Below the pieces are notes generated by a model that ran no database searches, had not been told where the DNA came from, and saw only the letters and a program-made list of their open reading frames with translations. A stretch of 64,000 nucleotides of DNA. It comes from Drosophila miranda. Taxonomy: Eukaryota; Arthropoda; Insecta; Diptera; Drosophilidae. The stretch spans positions 18,432,913-18,496,912 of the forward strand of contig NC_046677.1 of NCBI RefSeq assembly GCF_003369915.1, read 5' to 3'. The position numbers and the translations under genes were made by a program. Positions 54,381-64,000 of the stretch are shown here, one piece after another. The stretch's first letter is position 1, and every line of letters starts with the position of its first letter.

Positions 54381-55595
54381 TTATAGCTCGTCGTGGAGCA
54401 ACGAGTAACGATGCTTGGAGGGACCCAGCTCCTTGAAGGTGGACACAGGCAATGAAGGAGCATCCTTGGCATCCTTGGCATCTTTGGTATCCTGTTCAAT
54501 TACCTTAACGTTCAGAGCGGTTTGGTTACTGCTGAAATCCTGCATGAACTGCTTGAGTTTGCCCGGTATGTACATGTCTGAAAATTTGGGGAATGGATAC
54601 ATAAATTTGAGGGAGTCGATGGCTATAATGGGCAGGTCCTTGGCAGACAGGCCCATGTGCTTCACGGAGTGCTCGAACTTCCAGCCATCGACAGTGACAA
54701 AGTTGAACTGGCTCCGTAGATCGGCGAGCTGCATTTCCACAATCGACTTGAAGTCCTTAATGGACGGCACGTCCTCGGGCAAATGGAAGAGCAGCAGAAG
54801 CGGCAGCCTCTCCTCGATCAACTCCTCCACGTTCGCGAAGTTCACCTCCCGCACTAGAGGCACGCACTTGTCCAATATCCAGGGCTCTACTTGCCAGGGG
54901 TCTGAGAGACTGCCTCCATAGAGTTCATCCTGTCCGTGAGTTCGGGCGATGTCCGGACGGAACACCAGAGCAGGAAGTTTTCGGGGGAATTTTTCGTGCT
55001 CCAAATAGTCCCCGATGCGCAAATAGAAGTCACAGTCGTTTTTAAAGCGATCCGCCATCATTTGGTAGATTCCATAGTCTAGACTGTCAGTGTCCGAAAT
55101 GTAGGCGATGACGGCCCGCCTTTTGGGATCTATCCTGACTAGATCATCCGGATCTTTGAACTCGAAAATCTGTGAGCGAAGCTGAGACTTTACAAATTTC
55201 ACAAGGGCCTCGGTGGTCCTCAATCCCCGATACTCCCGGCGTACCGGCTGGCCCCTGTAGAACAGACGCAGTGTCGGGAACTTCTGTATATCATAGAGAT
55301 CAGCCAGCGCCGGCTCCTTAACACAATCCACCCGTCCCAGCTGCACTTTGCCAGGCTCTGGAAACTCCAGCTTAAGCTGTGTGGCAGCGTGCTCGAATAT
55401 GGGCACCAAGCGCCTGCTGAAGTGGCACCAATCCGCGTAGAAGTTGAGGAACACCACTTCGCTCGAGAACATTGTGCTGTTGATGTTCGCCGCGGTGATC
55501 TGGGTCACATTCGAGAGGCCACCAGGCTGGTCCTCCACCTCGACTGTTGCCCATAGGAGCTGCACGAGCATCAGGACAGCAACGAATAATTTCAT
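54381..55595 (-). CDS. ERp44-like thioredoxin-fold ER protein (404 aa, intronless)
   Basis: A single uninterrupted frame. Signal peptide MKLFVAVLMLVQLLWATVEV, then a thioredoxin domain (residues about 30-135) with FLNFYADWCHFSRRLVPIFE. The active site is CHFS, the one-cysteine CXFS form that is diagnostic of ERp44 (CRFS in the usual protein), where it binds client cysteines for thiol-mediated retention and does not oxidise them as PDI does. Two further thioredoxin-fold regions run to about residue 350 (KRRAVIAYISDTDSLDY, LPLLLLFHLPEDVPSIKDF). The C-terminus is HDEL, an ER-retrieval signal. Drosophila has a canonical ERp44 gene elsewhere (CG9911, from memory), so this single-exon copy is probably the diverged ERp44-like paralogue. 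An acceptor-like TTATTTTCAG about 65 bp upstream hints at a 5' UTR intron. AATAAA 39 bp past the stop. Confidence 0.92.
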   Translation of the reverse strand: MKLFVAVLMLVQLLWATVEVEDQPGGLSNVTQITAANINSTMFSSEVVFLNFYADWCHFSRRLVPIFEHAATQLKLEFPEPGKVQLGRVDCVKEPALADLYDIQKFPTLRLFYRGQPVRREYRGLRTTEALVKFVKSQLRSQIFEFKDPDDLVRIDPKRRAVIAYISDTDSLDYGIYQMMADRFKNDCDFYLRIGDYLEHEKFPRKLPALVFRPDIARTHGQDELYGGSLSDPWQVEPWILDKCVPLVREVNFANVEELIEERLPLLLLFHLPEDVPSIKDFKSIVEMQLADLRSQFNFVTVDGWKFEHSVKHMGLSAKDLPIIAIDSLKFMYPFPKFSDMYIPGKLKQFMQDFSSNQTALNVKVIEQDTKDAKDAKDAPSLPVSTFKELGPSKHRYSLLHDEL

Positions 55596-58500
55596 TTTCG
55601 TATTTTTATGTCAGCCGTTTCTATGATAAGTTGACAATCTGAGTTGCCAGCAAAAGTTACCTGAAAATAATAAATTTGAATGAAGACTAACTTCCAAAAG
55701 CCGTACGAAACTTTAGACGTATGTTTATACAGAGTATAGAGCACATAGAGTTGACAGAAGACTTTTTGTCATTTCGTGTTTGGCAGTTCGAGAGACCTAA
55801 AAGATTTGTGTAGTAGTTGATAATAATGGTCTAAGAATGGTACGATCCAACAAAAAACAGGGTTGATATTAAGTAGTAGAAGAGACAAATATTAAGGCTA
55901 CCTTTTCTTAGCTCTGTATACGCATATATTAATACCATCCTAGTGAGACCCCTACTAGAAGACTTTGTTAGTATAAAAAACAACCAACAAAATAAAAACG
56001 CACAAAACAAACATTGTTTTCAAGGGTGGCATCAATAAAAAGGAATGAAGCACGATATTAGGGTAATAGCAGACATTTCATATCTCTACATTTCGTATCG
56101 CAGAAGCTTATACTCGAAAGTGCTCGGCAATAACATAAGAAATGCCAGCTGCCTGTCAGTCATTAAAGGGTTAAGTATCGCCATATCAAGAAGACCAAAT
56201 ATCTAACGAAAACAGACAAACAGCAGGCTTCCGCCGGCCCACTCCGGTAATCGTTTGGACCGAGTGCAAAAGGGCTAAGCAAATATTTGCAGTGGCAACC
56301 TCGCAAATGAGCTTCAAGCCCCAAAGACAGAAGGCACACAGAAGCTGTGGACGGCTGGATCCGGGGCAGGGAACGATGTCGTTGTCGCTGGCATTTCAAA
56401 AGGACCTATGCTCCGGCGGAAACGGAAACAACAACTTTCCCGCACTCCGGCGAGCATTGCAGGCGGTCCCGGGCTCCTTGTCGTGGCTGCCGTTTAATGA
56501 CATTTTTGCGCCCATTTGAGCTTCCGCTGCCTTCCTGGTCTGTCTGTGTGCGCCTGTCTGCCTCTCTGACTGACTGTCGATTTTTGCAATAATTTACTTA
56601 AGAAAATTCTAAATATGTTTTCCAGGAGCCTCTGCTTCTGCCACTGCCTTCTGTGTGGCAATTGTTTATTGCATCAGTCCGTCTGAAGACGATAAAATGC
56701 TGTGAAAATCCATCGGGAGTATCCAATAAATCGTTGTTTGCTCAACCTCATCCTCAAGCTCTCTTGCTTGACCTTCAAAGCTCCTGCCGTGGCCATCCCA
56801 TCTCCGTCGGCTTTTTATTGCTCCGTGTTTGCCTGTATTTGCCTCCTTTTGTCTGCTGCTTGGCTTTTTCCAAAGGGTTTAATTGTCCTTTTTGTCCGCC
56901 TTTTGTTGACATAGGTGGGTCGGAACGAAGGACCTGCCCATATGCTCTTCCAAATGCTCGTGCGTATTATGAATGGCTTTGGGATCTAATGTATTTTTTG
57001 GGGGTACGGGTACGGCAACAACAAGAGTGTTAATTAACATGTATAAATCCGTCGCTGATAGACTGGAGGCAGTAAATTTGAGCTGATTTAGGTGGTAATG
57101 GGATCGTGAGGGTTGGTCCACGGGACAATTGCGATGAACACTTTTAAAGAGCCGTTGAAAAGCGGATTATGCTTGATAAATTGCAGGAACATAGCTAAAT
57201 CTTCAGATTATTACAGATCCAGTTCTATGTAAGGGCCGTGCCAGTGGTTAAATGTTGCTTTATACACGATAAATGTGTGTTTTGCAATGAGTACTACCTA
57301 GAGTGTATCTGGGCAATACCTATCTACTCTTGCATTATAAAATATCCATCAAACTTTCCTGCCTTTTCACCAAACCATATATTTCGATATGGAAAGTCGC
57401 TTTTCACCTTCACTGTCCTCCCTCTGTCCTCTGTTGCTGCCTTTGCGGGGCTTTGCATAAACCATATCTGGATGGCCAATAAATCCACAAGCTGTAAATC
57501 TCAATAATGCGAGGCGGAGCCATTAAAAGTCAATGGAAATCTGAGCGGAAAAAGAGCTTGTCAAAACGTCCGCATAATTCAGCCGGAAAGCTTCACGCCA
57601 TCTCCTCCGGCTCTCCGGCGAAGTGGAGCTGCACTCCCACTCGGAGCTCCTAGTGCGATCCGAGCCTGAGCTCATAATTCTCGCGCTTCCCGACATCAGA
57701 TTGAATTTTCGCAATGAATGCGACTTTTTGCTGATGATAGATGCATTTGGGCGCCAGGCGATTTGTTGCGCATTCTTTGGCGCAGTGCGAATACGACAAT
57801 TTATGCGACTTTGTAATGCAATTCATAAGCTGCTGCACTGTGCAAGCTGTCGGTGCCGCTGCCCTGCACCGAAAGTCGCGATTTATTGTTCTGCCAAGTG
57901 GCCAATGTAAGCAGAGAAATTGTCCATCCAATGCATTCGATATTGCCCGGGGCAAAAACTCCTTTATATGATAATGCCAACTTCATTTTCCATAAAACGG
58001 AATTGAGTCTTTGGCGGCATACAAAGTATAACAATCAAAATAAGCCACGAACCAGATCGTCCGAGCCCCATTTCCCAACGTAAATAACATAAATCCCATA
58101 AATGCGAGTATTTGATGATGAATAGCAAATATAACCATGTCTTTCTGCATTTTTTCAGCATCCTTTCCACATCCTCTTCATCCCAGTTCTCTTCGGGCTC
58201 CATTACATGCCTGCTGCAAGTTTAATTATTGAGTTGGCACTGCCTCTGGCCCGGCTCATACTTCAGTCTTGTTTGCTCAGTCATTTAGCCAGTCTGTTAT
58301 TCTGTCAATGTTGACAGCCACCGTCGCCGCCGTCATCGCTAAACGCCTCACTTGGCATTCCTGTGTAGCGTGGCAAAGGGTGTGGAAGAGCATTAAAACA
58401 ATTTTGTTAATTAAGTAGGAAAAATTGTTAGTTTATTTACTCGTCAACTTTGCCAGTGCCAAACACCTCACATTCGCAATCTCTTCCTCCTCTTCCCTGC

Positions 58501-61500
58501 CCACTGGCTTTTTTCCTGTCGTATCCTGGCAAGTTTTAGAGTTTGCTTAAAATTCTCAAGTGCACAATTAATTAGTAAAGTTGGGCCAAAGGAAAAGCCA
58601 AAGGAAAAACAAAAGCGCAAGCCGTTTTCCACTCCCTCATTCTCTGTCTGTCTCTCGAGCTGGAATTTATGGCTCATTTTGATTAGACCCGTGGAAAAGC
58701 ATCGCAAGTTTGCGCCAGTTCTAAACTACGAAGAAAAGCTGTAAGTAGCCTAAGCTCTTCCTGATTATTTCCTCAAAGAATCCGTCGAGTGTAGGCGGAA
58801 AATTGAAAATTGATTGGGACTTGCATAAGTAACGAAAGCGATTCCGTGGAATTCTCTTCTTGATTGTATTTTTTGTGGGTAGGCTCTTACGATTGTTGGT
58901 CAATAAAATTAAATTGTAATTTGATTTAACTATGCATTGAAATGGATGAGTGGACTTGGAAATGGCAATGCTGAGGGGTGGTGAGAGGAGTTTAAGAAAA
59001 CGCAAAAGAAGGAAATGCGGAACCCAAGGAACCGAAATTAAATACTTATTCTCTTGAATATTTTAGAAAATTAAATTCACAATTATTACGCCAGCGCCAC
59101 GAACTACTCGTGGCACGGCGGCAATAAATGGAACCTGCAATTCCCAAATTCGCAACATTCATCAGCAACATTCCTCGTAACATTGTATTCGCAGCATATA
59201 TGAAATTTACAAATTCGCAGCATTTGTGCACAACACCAGTTTCCCAAGTTTCATGATTAAAATTAATCCGGCACACACACACTAATTGCAGTAGTAAGTG
59301 ATATAAGTTTTAAAGGCTAAAACATATACCTGTATTGCAAGGGACATAACTAACATATGTACATATATCGCGCTGCACACTCCACGCACTCGCTCGCCCA
59401 AAAGGGGAAAGGAGCTAGCCACCCAAACTCACTTCCCCACAAAACTAATACTATGTCCTTATACTGACTGAGTATCGTAATATACCTACAATATTCTCAA
59501 AACTATTCGCACTACGAGTAGTAAGGCATTACATCCGACGATATTTCAGCCGACGTTACGCCTCATATCACACCAAATTGTTCACGAAATTTGTGCTCTA
59601 AAGAAAATTAAAATTCACATGGGAAAATTTAACTTGCGTTGGTTATGGATTATTAATTCACACTTTCAAATTGAGTAATTGGTAAAGCAAAGCTACAGAC
59701 ATGTTTTCGGTTTTCTAGGCTGGTTAATTTCTGTTGGAAATGATATTGAAAATTGCAGCAAATTTTTGAAGGTGGCAATGCAAGTCATCGCAATAACTAC
59801 CTCGGATTAAAACTTGCACTGAAAACAATGGCAGGTGGACAACATCGAGCGATATAAAAACTAGTTCAGTATCACTGCAAGTCAGGAAACTGTTATGCAA
59901 TCGCCACCTATTCTGCATTAACCATGGCCAGATGAATGAACCATCCAAAACAATAACCGCAAGTAAGGTGGAAACGATACAGCAGATTGGCTGAAGTCTG
60001 CAACCATGACAGACAAAAGAAAACCCCAAGAAAAAGAAGGGGTAATAGTGGCTAATGACGAATCTTTGATACGCTTTCTATGGCTAGAGACCCTTGAAGT
60101 CAGTGCTCCAGTGCTACCTCTAATTTTAATAGAGGTTACGGTAGTTCATTCTTTGCACATTTTGCCATATACCCATCTTCAAAAAGAGTATAGAATGCCA
60201 TACATGAAAAAACTAAAACAATTGCGGTCCTCTGGGTTGTCTTCTCACTGCACTTCACAGTTTTCGTTTTCATTTTCATTTGCATTGCATTTTCATTTTC
60301 CCTCCCATTACAATGCTTCGAGTGTATCAAAACTCTAAATGTTTTGCTGACTCTATTTGACTTTAGCCCCGTTTTGCGGTGTTATAGGCCAACGAGCTCA
60401 TTACTTTCAATCAGCTGCATTAGCCAGGCCCAACATTGTTTGCTTTCGTTTACAAGTGCTTGGAAAAATCCGTCTGTCGGCAGTCGCGGAAAAGCATTTT
60501 ATGTCATTTCCTTTTTTTCGGACTGGGCACTCCCTAATTGTAACTTGTCTCTTGGCTTTTCACTGCCGTGGCCGTGGCCAGAATTAATTGCTACTACATC
60601 TGCATGGGCTGACAATGCTTTTTACGAGTACCTTTTATTTTTCTTTGACAGTTCGTGAACTCGGGGGCTGGGTTGTCTCTCAAACTATTGCAAAACGTGA
60701 GGGAGAATCGGTTGAAGATGCCATCTGTTTCACCTCAGATAAACACCTCTGGGAAAAGTCGGAAATAAGTGCTGGAAAGGTAAGACCATGGCCCCAAAAT
60801 AAAGAATAAAATAAAATAGTATGAGCTTTGCATTGACATTTTGAAATTTCCCTCAAATATATACATATTTACACATATGTATACATATTGATCAAGATCA
60901 ATGGCACACTTTTCAGCAAAGCATTAATTTTTTTAATTTTTTTATCCGCTGTCGCTGTCTTATTTAAGTTGGTTGAAAGCTCCGCCTGCATGTCTTCGCA
61001 TTCTTTTCGCCTGTGGATGGATGCTGCTGGAGCCTGCAGGTGGCCAAGTGTTGCAATCAATAATTGCGCATAACGATATAGAGAATTGTGAAACCCATTC
61101 AAATCTGTCGTCGATAATAAAACACCAAGAGAAATTCGCTGTAGAAAGCTCGAGGTTTCTTTAAAAATCAAACGTACCTGGTGGAAACTGCATGGATTTG
61201 AAATGGAAACCTTTGACTCAAATTATAATCTACTAACGCGATTAAAGAATACAAGTCCTATCTTAATAGGGAACTCTTGATACAAGCCCAAAGATTGTTT
61301 AATTACTTATGGATAAGAAAAGCCCGTTCTATCCGTTCGATGTGAAGTGGATTGTCTGACGCTTCTCTGAGTGTAGCGAAGCCTGTGCAATGATATGGAA
61401 ATCGGGGTTTTCTGCTACACGCAACACCTCTGCACATGAAACCGAAATACTCGCATGAAAACAAACAACAACCGACTCCCCTCAAAGCAATGTCACCCAG

Positions 61501-61740
61501 CCGCAGACCCGGTGCCGGGTCGTTCGTGAGTGCCATTTTCGGTAGTTTTTCATTTTTTCGTTCGCTTCTTGCGCGGACGCAGCTTTTAAAAAGCTCTTAG
61601 TCTACGGCCTGATAACTACTGGCACAGTACCCCACAACCACAACCGAGTGGCGCATTCAATTAGAAGCGAGCCTCCCATTTAACCCGATGTGTCGCTCAT
61701 TCCTACGTGATTTAAATGCGAACTTCGTGAGACTAAAGTA
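55596..61740. other. About 6 kb intergenic DNA, no gene recognised
   Basis: Only short frames of low complexity on both strands. A TTTAAAAA element near 61585 and a following CTTAGTC lie about 150 bp before the ATG at 61741 and could be its core promoter. Confidence 0.5.
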
Positions 61741-62039
61741 ATGGCCGGGCTCATCGCGGTGCTGTTGTCTTTACTTTCCCTGAATCCACTCTCAGAGGCA
61801 TGTAAGTGGGGATGAGGATGATCGCGACGCCGATAAGGACTGTGTGATTTGTGTGCATAAATACTTATCGTATACTCAACGCGTGTTTCTCCGCGGTTTC
61901 TTTTTTTAGCCAACTATCACATAGAGGCGTTGCAGTTCTTCTTGCGTAATGGAAACTTCGATTTGAATCCATTCAACTGTCATTTATGGCTGTGGGAAAC
62001 GTGTCCCAGGCGGTACATAGGATTCCAACTGTTCACCAG
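61741..62039 (+). CDS. N-terminal exons resembling a pancreatic-type (PNLIP family) lipase; remainder not found
   Basis: Two exons, 61741-61801 and 61910-62039, joined in phase 1 across a 108-bp GT-AG intron with a strong polypyrimidine tract. Signal peptide MAGLIAVLLSLLSLNPLSEA. The second exon gives HIEALQFFLRNGNF, then FNCHLWLWETCPRRYIGFQLFTR. The CPxxxIxFxLFTR pattern is how the mature part of many insect PNLIP-family lipases begins. The exon ends in phase 2 at a GTGTGT donor. I could not find the next exon (oxyanion HG, GxSLG elbow) in the 2 kb that follow, where another gene starts on the same strand. It may continue outside the window through a long intron, be truncated, or use a different downstream part. 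The family assignment is tentative. Confidence 0.5.
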
Positions 62040-63811
62040 GTGTGTTGCAAAAGACTTTAAAGTGTGGTTCCAAATATAACCTACATGGATGGGCACTTAC
62101 ATTCTATGATCTACTACTGAAGTTGTGTAATTTTAAGAAACAAAAGTTTGACTACAAAAAAAATGGTACCGGAAACGCAGAATTTATTTTGAGATTCTTT
62201 AAAGTAGAACCTTCTAAATATTCAGTTCGGTAAGAAACGAAGGGTATTGCAAAATTTGCTCATTATAAGAGCTATTCCTCCAGATGATCGCAGAGAGCGA
62301 AGAATTATGTTTAATTCGCCAAGAGATCTCACAAACAAAAAGGAAAGATGGTAATCCTTTTTATTCAAATATTCGATAAATCCGAATGGTATTAATTATC
62401 TGCGAGGAATTTTAGAATTCTACGAACTTCGTTGTTTGGATACGTAGATATGTACACAGATAGACTTAAAAAAGATTATTCTAGAGATAGGCATTATATC
62501 CGTATACGCTTTGTGTATAACATTTAAATATTTTAAAATGTACAAATTATCTTGATATGCTACAAGCATTTTTTCGAGTACATATCAGTGGATTTTCGAT
62601 CGGATAAGAAGCATTTACTACTTTCGGAATCGTATTGAAACAATTGCTTGTTGGCCAACATTGACCGCTCTAAACGTAAACACTTTCCAATCTTTCACTT
62701 TTCTGTGCCCATGTAAGGCATGTGTGCTTTGGTTTAGCCCATCATTAGCCTTCAGAAGCCAAAAGCAATTCATTCAGGTCGCAAGCAAGTGTGCGAAAAG
62801 ATTTGGGATTGATAACATTTTGCAACTGACACAAAAATGAGCCGAGATTTGAAAACAAGCCCCAACTACGAGTATGGAAATAATGTCAAATCGAATCGCG
62901 AGAATTCGCATACCATGCGACTGGTTATGTAAATGAAACAAGGGCGAATTACGATCCGCAGACACCATGAAGGAGGCGACGGCATTGAGTTGGAAAATGA
63001 AATCAAAACATAAATTTCCAGATGAAAACTCATAATCAAAGTCAGTGCAACGCGATGCAGCGTTGCGTGTGCCATGGATACTCATTTCTCAGACGTCGCC
63101 AGGCAGACACCCGGCCACGGCAAGACCGAAGTCGTTCACGTTTCCAGCCAAGTTGGAGGCGGTCGAGGCAAAGTCAAGGCAACAACCGGCAGAGCAGAGC
63201 CCATTCTATGGCCAGTTTTTGCCGTTGAGCTCCCGTTGCGCTGCCGTTGCCTTGGACTGCAATTTCCCCGGTCGCGTTTTTCACGCTGCGCATTCGCAGC
63301 GCGTCGCGCGAATGTGCAAGACGTTGTCCGGATGTGGCCGCGAAACAACCAAAACTGAAGAGTTCAATGTAAAGGATTGTGGTGAAGTCGAACGAATCGG
63401 CGAAAAAATATGTGATCAGAGTGCAAATTACCGATTAGTGGACAATTTATGCGGAAAATGTAGAGTGGAATTGGTTTATAAATCAAAAAAAATATGTGAA
63501 AGAAAGAAACTTCAAAATTAAAGCGAGTTATTAATAACGTTAATATCGTAGTATATATAAAAAATTATTTAAAATTTTAAAAACGTATAACATATACAAA
63601 ACAAAGCAATACTATAATTATATATATTTATATCTCATCGGTCTATGCAATAAACTTGTATGAACAAAGTGAAAGCCAAATTGCAAATATCTAAAGTGAA
63701 ATATTTATATCCCGGACAACACATCTGAATGCAGTTTTATTTAAAAAATTCCACACTGCCATCAGAAAGGAAATTTATTCAAATTAATCAGAGAGTCCGC
63801 CCCAGCTAAAA
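62040..63811. other. Intergenic or intronic DNA
   Basis: AT-rich, except for a GC-richer part at 63050-63340. A TTCGGTAAG donor-like site (62226) and several AG sites exist, but no combination continues the exon that ends at 62039 without a stop. A 158-codon frame at 63045-63521 lacks signal peptide and domain and is not called. Confidence 0.45.
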
Positions 63812-64000
63812 ATGAAATATCTTTTCGTGCTTTGCCTTTTCACACTTATTGCCAAAGGTACTACCTACGCATATAGAAGTGCGGAAATTAAACCAAAAAC
63901 ATATCAATGGGTATAGACCATCAGTACATAAACCTGCACGAACATTTTCAGATGTCCAAGCATTGCTGATAAACCAAATGGACTGGAAGAACCTCCTCAG
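63812..64000 (+). CDS. Start of a small secreted-protein gene, cut by the window end
   Basis: Exon 1 at 63812-63857 encodes MKYLFVLCLFTLIAK, a signal peptide. A 94-bp GT-AG intron (acceptor ACATTTTCAG) leads to exon 2 from 63952, which continues DVQALLINQMDWKNLL to the edge. The phase-1 junction after a signal-peptide exon is common in Drosophila secreted proteins such as seminal-fluid proteins, lectins and serpins. Too little remains to name a family. Confidence 0.6.

Noticed and set aside
63045-63521. 158-codon frame with a Cys-containing C-terminal part
   Set aside because: It could not be joined to the orphan lipase exons in frame. No signal peptide. The GC-rich first half reads open in three frames.
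1-64000. tRNA, rRNA, microRNA clusters and CRISPR arrays
   Set aside because: I looked for tRNA B-box sequences with partner arms and for spaced direct repeats and found none. The tandem repeats present are coding repeats or microsatellites. A covariance-model search was not possible here.

Overview
The window is insect nuclear DNA, almost certainly Drosophila. The genes have short GT-AG introns of 49-110 bp, TATA/TCAG core promoters and AATAAA signals. There are CATATGTA microsatellites and debris that matches, from memory, the DINE-1/Helentron repeats of Drosophila introns. The gene content (acid-lipase-like genes beside a glycine-cleavage T-protein gene and a run of glycine-rich secreted genes) suggests Muller element B. 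The style of the microsatellites suggests an obscura-group fly. Both of these are inferences.

Layout. At 1.36-3.99 kb lies the 3' part of a secreted acid-lipase-family gene on +. After about 6 kb without a gene comes a Thr-rich mucin-like secreted protein (10.3-11.8 kb, +). From 14 to 34 kb there are seven single-exon genes for secreted low-complexity proteins rich in Gly, Ala, Ser and Asn: two on + (90 and 89 codons of product), then five on - (183, 170, 138, 401 and 838 residues). At least six have a clear TATA-type box close to the start codon. From 35.6 to 41.4 kb there are two more acid-lipase genes on -. The second is split by a large intron that contains, on the opposite strand, a complete mitochondrial aminomethyltransferase gene. 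A block of about 9 kb with no recognisable gene follows. After it come a C-type lectin gene (50.9-51.5 kb, +), an intronless ERp44-like thioredoxin gene (54.4-55.6 kb, -), another empty stretch, two N-terminal exons that look like a pancreatic-type lipase (61.7-62.0 kb), and the start of a further secreted-protein gene cut by the window end.

How the genes fit together. Nearly all encoded proteins carry a signal peptide, so the region is mainly a secretory neighbourhood: neutral/acid lipases, a mucin-like protein, a lectin and fibrous low-complexity proteins. The mitochondrial T-protein and the ER-resident ERp44-like protein are the exceptions. Introns were placed by eye from GT-AG sites and family alignment. 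The three lipases share an identical 178-nt exon, which supports the models. The features most worth checking are the nested antisense T-protein gene with its poly(A) signal inside the reading frame, a probable one-base frame disruption at the end of the 37-kb lipase, and the rapidly evolving tandem-repeat proteins of the glycine-rich cluster.
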